Assembly (NCBI GenBank): GCA_025458735.1
Contig: JALORV010000338.1
Location: 1 to 5,849, forward strand
Length of the DNA: 5,849 nucleotides
Direction: 5' to 3'
DNA from: Burkholderiaceae bacterium
GTDB lineage: Bacteria; Pseudomonadota; Gammaproteobacteria; Burkholderiales; Burkholderiaceae
This document shows positions 1-5,320 of the stretch, one piece after another (position 1 is the first letter of the stretch; each line of letters starts with the position of its first letter). The translations under genes were made by a program, and so were the position numbers. The notes beneath the pieces were generated by a model. That model worked only from the letters and a program-made list of their open reading frames with translations. It was not told where the DNA came from and did not search any database.

Positions 1-81
1 GTGGCCGCGCGCTGGCGCGCCCCGCGGCTGGTCGAAGTGCTGGCCGGCCTCGCGCGCGCGCAGGGGCGCGGCGGTCACTGA
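1..81 (+). CDS. C-terminal end of a probable FAD-dependent aromatic monooxygenase (partial)
   Basis: Frame 1 is open from the window edge to a TGA at 79-81, giving 26 residues that include VAARWRAPRLVEVLAGLARA. The V-A-A-R-W stretch followed by a short amphipathic helix resembles the end of class A flavin monooxygenases of the MhpA/PheA type, which finish with an 'RPD-hVAaR' segment after the FAD-binding domain. The start lies outside the window, and the GTG at base 1 is only the cut edge. The stop is 12 bases before the DUF2783 gene, which in the genomes I recall often sits next to such hydroxylases, so the context supports the call. With so few residues the substrate cannot be named, and another protein family cannot be excluded. 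Confidence 0.5.
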   Translation: MAARWRAPRLVEVLAGLARAQGRGGH

Positions 82-93
82 AGGGCGAACCAC

Positions 94-291
94 ATGCCGC
101 TGAACACCGAGCCCAACCTGGAACGCCCCGACGACTTCTACCAGGCGCTGATCGACGCGCACGCCGGCCTCACCGAGGCGCAGAGCGCCGCCCTGAACGC
201 CCGGCTGATCCTGCTGCTTGCCAACCAGGTCGGCGACCTTGATACCTTGCGGGCGGCGATCGCGGCAGCTCGCGTCGAGCCGCTCGACTGA
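94..291 (+). CDS. DUF2783 domain small protein
   Basis: This is a complete 65-residue protein. An AAGGG Shine-Dalgarno at 81-85 lies 8 bases before the ATG. It matches my memory of the DUF2783 family: an N-terminal N-L-x-x-P-D-D-F-Y segment (about residues 8-16), a helix with A-L-x-x-A-H-x-G-L, then the hallmark ALNARLILLLANQVGD (residues 33-48). No signal peptide or catalytic motif is visible; the predicted fold is all-helical and soluble. The family's function is unknown. Its members commonly sit beside FAD-dependent hydroxylases of aromatic pathways, as here, so a role as a small partner or stabiliser of that enzyme is a reasonable guess but not shown. It is probably co-transcribed with the upstream fragment (12-base gap) and with the flavoprotein gene that follows (37-base gap). 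Confidence 0.8.
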   Translation: MPLNTEPNLERPDDFYQALIDAHAGLTEAQSAALNARLILLLANQVGDLDTLRAAIAAARVEPLD

Positions 292-317
292 GCAACGGTT
301 GCCGGCGCGGCCGGCCC

Positions 318-323
318 GGGGGA
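318..323 (+). promoter_or_regulatory. Ribosome binding site for the dihydrolipoyl dehydrogenase-like gene
   Basis: GGGGGA lies 5 bases before the ATG at 329. It supports this start over the in-frame ATG at 218, which falls inside the DUF2783 gene and would add 37 residues unlike the family. Just upstream, GCCGGC-GCG-GCCGGC (301-315) can form a short GC-rich hairpin; its role, if any, is unknown. Confidence 0.6.
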
Positions 324-328
324 TCCCG

Positions 329-1765
329 ATGAAAACAGTCAGCGTCGATGTCGCGGTGATCGGGGCCGGCACCGCCGGACTGAACGCGCGCCGCGAAGTG
401 GAAAAGCGCGGCGGGCGGGTGGTGATGATCGAGTCCGGTGCCTACGGCACGACCTGCGCGCGCGTCGGCTGCATGCCATCGAAGCTGCTGATCGCGGCGG
501 CCGAGGCGGCGCATGCGATCGATTCGGCTGCGCGCTTCGGCGTGCATGCGGACGGGCCGGTGCGCATCGACGGCCCCGCGGTGATGGAGCGCGTGCGGCG
601 GGAGCGGGATCGCTTCGTCGGCTTCGTCGTGGCCGACACCGAGCAGATCGACTCCGAACAGCGCCTGCGGGGTCGCGCCCGTTTCGTCGGCCCGACGCAG
701 CTGGTGGTCGGCGACGAGGTGCGGGTCGATGCGCGCGCGATCGTGGTCGCGGCCGGCAGTTCGCCGTATGTGCCGCCGCCGTTCGATGCCATCCGTTCGC
801 ACGTGCTGACCAGCGACGATGTCTTCGAACTGGCCGACCTGCCTGCGAGCCTGGCGGTGATCGGCACTGGCGTGATCGCGCTGGAACTGGGCCAGGCCAT
901 GCATCGGCTCGGCGTGCGCACGGCGCTGTTCTCCCCGCACGACCGCATCGGGCCGTCGACCGATCCCGAGATCCGGCGCATCGTGGCGCGCGACCTCGGT
1001 GCTGAACTCGACCTGCGCCTGCGCACGAAGATTCTGCAGGCCAGCCCGGCGGCGGCCGGCGTGATGCTGCGCTGGCAGGACGGCGACGGCGCGGTGCACG
1101 AGGAGACTTTCGTGCAGGTCCTCGTGGCAGCGGGGCGGCGGCCGAATCTGGAGGTGCTGGACCTGGAAGCGGCCGGCCTGCCGATGGACGGGAACGGGCT
1201 GCCGCGCATCGATCCGCAGACGACGCAGTGCGGGCAGGCGCCGGTGTTCTTCGCGGGGGACGCCAGCGCACACCTGCCGCTGCTGCACGAGGCGGCCGAC
1301 GAGGGGCGCATCGCCGGGGCCAACGCCATGCTGTGGCCGCAGGTCGCGCGCCATGAACGCCGCACTCCGCTGGCGATCGCCTTCACCGATCCGCAGATCG
1401 CGCTGGTCGGCCTGCGGCATGCCGATCTGCCGGCAGGCCGCTGCGCCATCGGCGCCGCTTCGTTCGACAACCAGGGCCGGGCGCGCGTCGCGGGGCGCAA
1501 CCGCGGTCTGGTGCGCATCTATGGCGAGATCGAGACGTGCCGTCTGCTCGGGGCCGAACTGTTCGGGCCGGCAATGGAGCACCTGGCGCATCTGCTCGCA
1601 TGGGCGGTACAGCAGCGACTGACCGTGCACGCGGCACTGGCGATGCCGTTTTATCACCCGGTGCTGGAGGAGGGCCTGCGTACCGCGCTGCGCGAGCTGG
1701 CGCGTGCGCTGCGCGCCGAAGGCGGCTGCCGCCCGGAGGACATGGCCGAGGCGCCGGGCGCCTGA
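329..1765 (+). CDS. Dihydrolipoyl dehydrogenase-like flavoprotein disulfide reductase
   Basis: This 478-residue protein is a class I pyridine-nucleotide disulfide oxidoreductase of the Lpd type (usual length about 460-480). The family reoxidises dihydrolipoamide with NAD+ as the E3 subunit of 2-oxoacid dehydrogenase or glycine-cleavage complexes in the cytoplasm. Visible features in order: FAD-binding GAGTAG (12-17); redox-active cysteine pair C43 and C48 in GTTCARVGCMPSK; nucleotide-binding GTGVIALE (179-186); second FAD motif FFAGDAS (307-313); LLHEAADEGRIAGANA (318-333); and a C-terminal dimerisation domain with catalytic pair H443/E448 in FYHPVLEE. The long LLxAxAEAAHAI and RRERDRFVG segments match the lpd subgroup known as PRK06292. 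There is no lipoyl domain, and no E1 or E2 gene lies in the window. Oddities are GGTC replaced by GTTC, and S202 where NAD-type enzymes carry an acidic residue. The chemistry is well supported; the physiological partner is unknown. Confidence 0.88.
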   Translation: MKTVSVDVAVIGAGTAGLNARREVEKRGGRVVMIESGAYGTTCARVGCMPSKLLIAAAEAAHAIDSAARFGVHADGPVRIDGPAVMERVRRERDRFVGFVVADTEQIDSEQRLRGRARFVGPTQLVVGDEVRVDARAIVVAAGSSPYVPPPFDAIRSHVLTSDDVFELADLPASLAVIGTGVIALELGQAMHRLGVRTALFSPHDRIGPSTDPEIRRIVARDLGAELDLRLRTKILQASPAAAGVMLRWQDGDGAVHEETFVQVLVAAGRRPNLEVLDLEAAGLPMDGNGLPRIDPQTTQCGQAPVFFAGDASAHLPLLHEAADEGRIAGANAMLWPQVARHERRTPLAIAFTDPQIALVGLRHADLPAGRCAIGAASFDNQGRARVAGRNRGLVRIYGEIETCRLLGAELFGPAMEHLAHLLAWAVQQRLTVHAALAMPFYHPVLEEGLRTALRELARALRAEGGCRPEDMAEAPGA

Positions 1766-1798
1766 GGCCCGGCCGCCGCGGCAAGCGATCGCTGCGCT

Positions 1799-2710
1799 TC
1801 AGCCTTCCGGCCGCAGCAGCTCCCCGCTCGCGGCGGCCTGCAGCGTACGGCCGCCAACCAGCGCCACCACCGTGCTCACCGCGGCAAGCAGCAGCCATAG
1901 CAGCGGCGGTTGCCACGGTGCCGGATGAGCATGAGTGGCGGCCATCACGGCCACGCTGAACGCGGCCGGTGGGAAGGTCCAACTCCACCAGGACATCGCA
2001 AACGGCCCCTGAGCCATCGAGCGGGCCAGCGTCAGCAGCACCATCGCGACAAAGAGCGCCAACCCCAGCACCGCCAGCGGCACGGCGCCGAACCCGCCGG
2101 TCAGATTGGCCAGCGCGATGCTGGCCACCGCCGGCGGCGCCAGCAGGATCGCCAGGCTCGGCCGCAGCCGTGGCGGCAGGGCGGGGCCGTGGATCAGGCG
2201 CGCGAGGATCAGTGGCTGGATCAGCACCCACAGCAGCGCGCCAAGGCCGAACATCATCCAGGAGCTCAGCACGAAGCCCAGCTTCACCCCCATCACCGGC
2301 GCCAGGATGTTGCCTACCAGCGGAATCAGCAGCGGCGGGGCCAGCGTCGCCTGCTCGCGCGGCGCCAGCAGCAGGCCGCGCACGGTCCACACGCCGATCG
2401 CCAGGTGCAGCACGACGGCAATGACCCAGATCGTCGCAGCGAGTGCGGGTGCGATCGGCGCAGCCCCGGCGGCGATCAGCATCAGCCCGATCGTCACGGC
2501 GCCTGCGAACGACGCCCGGATCGGGTGGCGCAGGTCCGCCAACAGCGCCTCGGGGTGGCGCACCGCCCGCAGCGCATGCAGCAGCACGATCAGGAGCCAA
2601 GTGATGGCCGTGACCGCGAGGAGGACTTCTCCGATCACCGCCGGTGCCCCGAGCGTCCGGCCGGCCTCGCGCCAAGCCAGTCCGAGTCCCGGCGGTCCGC
2701 CGAACTTCAT
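1799..2710 (-). CDS. TDT / SLAC1-family (TehA-like) membrane transporter, N-terminus short
   Basis: This is a 303-residue, strongly hydrophobic protein from the ATG at 2710 to the TGA at 1799-1801. The family (TehA, Mae1, SLAC1) forms ten-helix anion channels or carriers for C4-dicarboxylates, sulfite, tellurite and other anions in the inner membrane. Family marks are GLGLAWREA (8-16), RHPEALLADLRHPIRASF (51-68), a central LVGNILAPVMG (131-141), ALLWVLIQPLILARL (158-172), and SWWSWTFPPAAFS (240-252). The last covers the region of the conserved aromatic gate in TehA. Nine helices are clear (about 22-43, 66-82, 88-108, 124-142, 146-170, 187-203, 207-228, 240-258, 268-286). The usual first-helix opening, like LPAGYFGIVLG in E. 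coli TehA, is missing: the ORF begins MKFGGPPGLGLAW. No better in-frame ATG, GTG or TTG lies between this ATG and the paaY stop. It lies 97 bases after paaY on the same strand; the substrate is unknown. Confidence 0.8.
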   Translation of the reverse strand: MKFGGPPGLGLAWREAGRTLGAPAVIGEVLLAVTAITWLLIVLLHALRAVRHPEALLADLRHPIRASFAGAVTIGLMLIAAGAAPIAPALAATIWVIAVVLHLAIGVWTVRGLLLAPREQATLAPPLLIPLVGNILAPVMGVKLGFVLSSWMMFGLGALLWVLIQPLILARLIHGPALPPRLRPSLAILLAPPAVASIALANLTGGFGAVPLAVLGLALFVAMVLLTLARSMAQGPFAMSWWSWTFPPAAFSVAVMAATHAHPAPWQPPLLWLLLAAVSTVVALVGGRTLQAAASGELLRPEG

Positions 2711-2754
2711 TGCTTCTTGAATCTGGATTGTCGGCCTCGGTGGGGCCGCGGCGC

Positions 2755-2770
2755 CATGACCGCCGTCATG
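2755..2770. repeat. Perfect palindrome between paaY and the transporter gene
   Basis: CATGAC-CGCC-GTCATG is a perfect 6-bp inverted repeat with a 4-base spacer. With a one-base bulge the GC-rich flanks can extend the stem. It sits in the 97-base gap after the paaY stop and 45 bases before the transporter ATG, both read on the - strand. No T-run follows on either strand, so it is not a classical terminator. It could be an operator or an mRNA processing or attenuation hairpin; the sequence does not decide between these. Confidence 0.45.
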
Positions 2771-2807
2771 CGGCGTCGTCTGCACGCCGGGCCGGACGGT
2801 AAATTGG

Positions 2808-3416
2808 CTAGCCGCGCCGCGCCGACGCCAGCGGCACGACGCCTTCGATGTCGATGGCGATGCGCGGGCGGTCGGCCTCGACCGCAGCCAGCGGCGCAAC
2901 TTCGCGCAGGGTGCGCAGGCTGCGCAGCGTGAGGTCCTGATAGCTGCGGGTGCCGCTGACTTTCCACGCCACTTCGTCGTCCGACAGTTCGCGCGCCACT
3001 TTCGCCGGCGTGCCGATCGCGAGCGTGCGCGGCGGCACCGCCATGCCGGCTTTCACGAACGCGCAGGCGGCGACGATGGCCGACTCGCCGATGACAGCCC
3101 CGTCCATTACCACCGCGTTCATGCCGACCATCGCGTTTTTCTTCACGACGCAGCCGTGCAGGATGGCGCCGTGGCCGATGTGGCCGTCCTCCTCGATGAC
3201 CGTGTCGGTGCCCGGAAAGCCGTGCATCACGCAGCAGTCCTGCACGTTGCTGCCGCGCTCGAGCACGATGCGGCCGAAGTCGCCGCGCAGGCTCGCGTGC
3301 GGGGCCACGTAGCAGCCGGGGCCGACGATGACGTCGCCGATGAGCGTGGCGGACGGATGCACGAACGCGGTCGGGTCGACGACCGGGATGATGCCGTTGA
3401 TCTCGTAGCAGGGCAC
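2808..3416 (-). CDS. paaY: PaaY, gamma-carbonic-anhydrase-fold thioesterase of phenylacetate degradation
   Basis: This is a 202-residue left-handed beta-helix (hexapeptide repeat) protein; E. coli PaaY, as I recall, has 196. PaaY is a cytoplasmic thioesterase that hydrolyses dead-end CoA esters formed when the reactive ring-opened aldehyde of the pathway cyclises, releasing CoA. Diagnostic stretches include [12 protein letters not shown] (4-15), [20 protein letters not shown] (18-37), [11 protein letters not shown] (41-51), VMHGFP (63-68), [12 protein letters not shown] (78-89) and [14 protein letters not shown] (98-111). The probable metal ligands H65, H82 and H87 are present. The GTG start was chosen because the family begins a few residues before Y-x-I-x-G and because GCGGAG lies 8 bases upstream; longer in-frame starts would run into paaN. 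It begins 16 bases after the paaN stop, so the two are probably co-transcribed. The gene looks intact. Confidence 0.93.
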   Translation of the reverse strand: MPCYEINGIIPVVDPTAFVHPSATLIGDVIVGPGCYVAPHASLRGDFGRIVLERGSNVQDCCVMHGFPGTDTVIEEDGHIGHGAILHGCVVKKNAMVGMNAVVMDGAVIGESAIVAACAFVKAGMAVPPRTLAIGTPAKVARELSDDEVAWKVSGTRSYQDLTLRSLRTLREVAPLAAVEADRPRIAIDIEGVVPLASARRG

Positions 3417-3424
3417 AGCGTGGG

Positions 3425-3430
3425 CTCCGC
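3425..3430 (-). promoter_or_regulatory. Ribosome binding site fixing the GTG start of paaY
   Basis: On the - strand GCGGAG ends 8 bases before the GTG at 3416-3414. It lies inside the 16-base gap after the paaN stop. This favours the 202-residue form over the longer open frame extending to 3524, whose extra N-terminus is proline-rich and unlike the family. Confidence 0.65.
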
Positions 3431-3432
3431 CC

Positions 3433-5036
3433 TCAACTCGTATGCCAGCGCCGCTGCACCACGCGGAAGCGGCTGGCAACGAAGGCCGAGTCGGTGTAGC
3501 TGGCGGTGGCGGCGGGATTGGCACCGGTCGCGTGGTAGTCCGAGAATGCCGCCGACTGGTTGACGAAGACGTTGCTGGTCAGGTTGATCGACAGCGCCAC
3601 GCCGGCGCGCAGCGTCGCGTCGGTCATCGCGTCGATCACCTCTGCCTTCGTCGAGTACAGCCCCACCGTCAGCGCCCCGTGTTCCTTCACGGCCCGCTCG
3701 GACAGTGCGACTGCCGCCTGCCAGTCGCGGACCTTCACCAGGAAGCTGATCGGCCCGAAGCGTTCCTGCAGGAAGGCCTGCTCGTTCCCGGCGTCGGTGC
3801 TGAGCAGCACGGGCGTGCGCACGGTGGCCGCGGGAAACTCCGGATGCTCGAGGCGGCGTGAGGCCAGCACGACCTCGCCGAGCGCCGGCGCCGCCTCGAT
3901 GCGGCGTACCGTGTCCGGCGACTGGATCGCGCCGAGCACGGCCGTGGCGACCGCCGGATCGGCAAGGAACCGGTCGACCGCAGCGGCGAGATCGGCCGCC
4001 ACCTGCTCGAAGCTCTTGTGCCCTTCGTCGGTCTCGATGCCGCCGGCCGGCACGAAGAAGTCCTGCGTGGTCGTGCACATCTGGCCGGAGTACAGGCTCA
4101 GCGTGAAGGCGAGGTTCTTCAGCATCGCCTGGTAGCGGTCGGTCGACTCGATGACGATGTTGTTCACGCCGGCCAGCTCCGCATAGACCTGCGCCTGCCG
4201 TGCGTGCTCGGCGAGCCAGCGGCCGAAGGTGTTGCTGCCGGTGAAGTCGATCGACTTCACCGCCGGGTCGGTCGCCAGCGCCTGCGTCACGCCGGGGTCA
4301 TCGGTGACGGCGAGTGTGAGCAGGTCGGGATCGATGCCGTTTTCCCGCAGCACCTCGCGCACGATGCGCACGCTGATCGCGGCCGGCAGGATCGCGTTCG
4401 GGTGCGGCTTGACGATCACCGGGTTGCCGGTGGCGAGCGCCGCGAACAGCCCTGGATAGGTGTTCCAGGTCGGAAAGGTGCCGCAGCCGATGACCAGCGC
4501 GACGCCGCGGCCGACGATCTCGTAGCGCTTTTCCATCACCATCGGAGGATTCTTGCCCTGCGGCTTCTCCCAGCGCGCTGCCGCCGGCACGAAGCTCATC
4601 TCGCGCCAGGCGTAGGCCAGGGCCTCGAGCGCGCGATCCTGCGCGTGCGGTCCGCCGGCCTGGAAGGCCATCATCCAGCCCTGCCCGGTGGTCAGCATCA
4701 CCGCATGCGCGATCTCGAAGCTGGCGCGATTGATCCGCACGCGGCCAGTCCGGCACCGATCAGAGCCGCAGGCTCGCTGGCCGCATAGCTGACCGCGAGC
4801 GGCACGCCATAGGGCGACTGCTCGGTCGCGATCCAGCGCGCGGCCGCCGGCTGGCCGAGGTCGAAGCGCTGACCCGCATGGGCGAGCGCCGCAGCCTTGC
4901 CATCGGCTGCCGCGGTCTCGCCGTAGACCTTCGGGCTCGGCTGCTCGGGAAATCCCGACCAGTAGCCGCGCGAGGCGATGGCGTCGAGCGCGCCGTCGAG
5001 CAGCGCGCGGTGCTTGTCGAACAGGGGGTGCGTCAA
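3433..5036 (-). pseudogene. paaN: paaN, aldehyde dehydrogenase of phenylacetate degradation, broken by a frameshifting deletion
   Basis: Two adjacent frames encode one PaaN-type aldehyde dehydrogenase (family length about 550). The first part, from the TTG at 5036, gives 99 family-like residues: it opens MTHPLFDKHRALLDGALDAI and includes SPKVYGETAAADGK and EQSPYGVPLAVSY. It then reads 13 unrelated residues to a stop at 4698-4700. The second part, from about 4734 to the stop at 3433-3435, gives 433 residues starting INRASFEIAHAV. It contains the NAD-site region VIGCGTFPTWNTYPG, IDFTGSN, the active-site glutamate region YAELAGVNN, the catalytic cysteine in SGQMCTTTQ (codon 4075-4077), and ERFGPISFLV. 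The family segment between the parts, roughly 25 residues containing a GVCLEILAR-like motif, is absent, and the missing length must be 3k+1 bases. PaaN is thought to oxidise the ring-opened CoA aldehyde in bacteria lacking the PaaZ fusion. As written, no full-length product is possible. An assembly error is the alternative. Confidence 0.88.
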
Positions 5037-5041
5037 GGGAA

Positions 5042-5047
5042 TCTCCT
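5042..5047 (-). promoter_or_regulatory. Strong Shine-Dalgarno supporting a TTG start for paaN
   Basis: On the - strand AGGAGA lies 5 bases before TTG (5036-5034), which opens the reading frame TTG-ACG-CAC-CCC (M-T-H-P). PaaN proteins I recall start MTHPLF, so the TTG is the probable real start. No ATG in this frame fits the family start. Confidence 0.75.
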
Positions 5048-5209
5048 GTGGACGACGGGATGTTTCGAAGCGTCAGCCGGCGCGGAACGCCGATTGCGCT
5101 GCAGCAGGCGCCGTCAGTGCCGCCGCGCACGATTGTTGCTGCGCGCGGCTGTCTCCGGGGCCGGCTGCCGCCGCGCGAGACCAGCGCCGCGATTTCTTGC
5201 AATCTTGGC

Positions 5210-5239
5210 TTGTCAGCAGGCAACCTGCAAAGCTACTAT
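5210..5239 (+). promoter_or_regulatory. Sigma-70-like promoter for paaG
   Basis: TTGTCA (5210-5215) and TACTAT (5234-5239) are separated by 18 bases, with 4 of 6 consensus matches each. This is the AT-richest stretch of the intergenic region. The expected start point (about 5245-5247) falls inside the palindrome at 5242-5259 and would leave a leader of about 75 bases before paaG. No expression evidence is available. Confidence 0.55.
5216..5228. repeat. Inverted repeat in the spacer of the paaG promoter
   Basis: GCAGG-CAA-CCTGC is a perfect 5-bp inverted repeat with a 3-base centre, lying wholly between the proposed -35 and -10 boxes. It could be a secondary regulator site or chance; it is too short for a firm call. 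Confidence 0.3.
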
Positions 5240-5258
5240 TGATTGAACGGCCGGTCAA
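5230..5258 (-). promoter_or_regulatory. Possible weak promoter for paaN-paaY overlapping the operator
   Basis: On the - strand TTGACC (5258-5253) and TAGCTT (5235-5230) are separated by 17 bases. The -35 box is good, but the -10 box matches only about 3 of 6 positions. If real, its -35 box lies within the palindrome, so one regulator could control both directions. The leader to the paaN start would be nearly 190 bases, which is long and weakens the call. Confidence 0.25.
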
Positions 5259-5259
5259 T
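5242..5259. promoter_or_regulatory. Candidate TetR-type (PaaR-like) operator
   Basis: ATTGAACGGCCGGTCAAT is an 18-bp palindrome in which 8 of 9 base pairs match; only 5247/5254 fails. The TTGA-x-CG...CG-x-TCAA form resembles TetR-family operators, and PaaR, a TetR-family regulator, controls phenylacetate genes in many betaproteobacteria. It begins 3 bases after the -10 box and spans the expected paaG start point, where bound repressor would block initiation. The regulator gene is not in the window, so the assignment to PaaR is inference. Confidence 0.6.
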
Positions 5260-5307
5260 GAATGCGAGCAGGGCAGTCCCGGCAATCGCATCGCCAGCAC
5301 CGGCCGC

Positions 5308-5312
5308 GGAGA
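5308..5312 (+). promoter_or_regulatory. Ribosome binding site of paaG
   Basis: GGAGA lies 8 bases before the ATG at 5321, at normal spacing, and confirms that start. Confidence 0.65.
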
Positions 5313-5320
5313 CGCTCCCG

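Larger units (their letters stand above)
5037..5320. other. Divergent intergenic region between paaN and paaG
   Basis: These 284 bases separate the paaN TTG start (- strand) from the paaG ATG (+ strand) and contain no convincing coding sequence. The half near paaN (about 5050-5190) is GC-rich with no promoter I can defend. The AT-richer half (5190-5265) carries the paaG-facing promoter, an inverted repeat in its spacer, and an 18-bp palindrome. The layout suggests shared control of both transcription units from one site. Confidence 0.7.

Noticed and set aside
170..1657. Long 495-residue open frame on the - strand opposite the Lpd-like gene, plus other long antisense frames there (339-1271, 442-1518)
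   Set aside because: The products are rich in Arg, Ala, His and Pro with no recognisable domain. The opposite strand encodes a clear, complete flavoprotein. Long antisense frames are expected at this GC content.
1766..1798. Possible bidirectional terminator between the convergent lpd and transporter genes
   Set aside because: The 33 bases include short palindromes (AGCGATCGCT; AAGCG...CGCTT), but there is no strong stem and no T-run on either strand.
1383..2675. 430-residue - strand frame across the lpd end and the transporter
   Set aside because: It is out of frame with both real genes and has low-complexity composition (Arg, Gly, Ala, Asp) and no domain; it is a GC-driven shadow.
1910..2932. 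340-residue + strand frame opposite the transporter
   Set aside because: It is rich in Gln, Arg and His, as expected from the complement of a Leu/Ala-rich membrane protein, and has no family match.
4698..4775. Programmed ribosomal frameshifting as the explanation for the split paaN
   Set aside because: No slippery run is seen, and about 25 conserved residues are missing, so a shift alone would not restore a family-like protein.
4018..4788. 256-residue + strand frame opposite paaN
   Set aside because: There is no recognisable domain, it lies opposite strongly conserved aldehyde dehydrogenase sequence, and it has no credible ribosome site.
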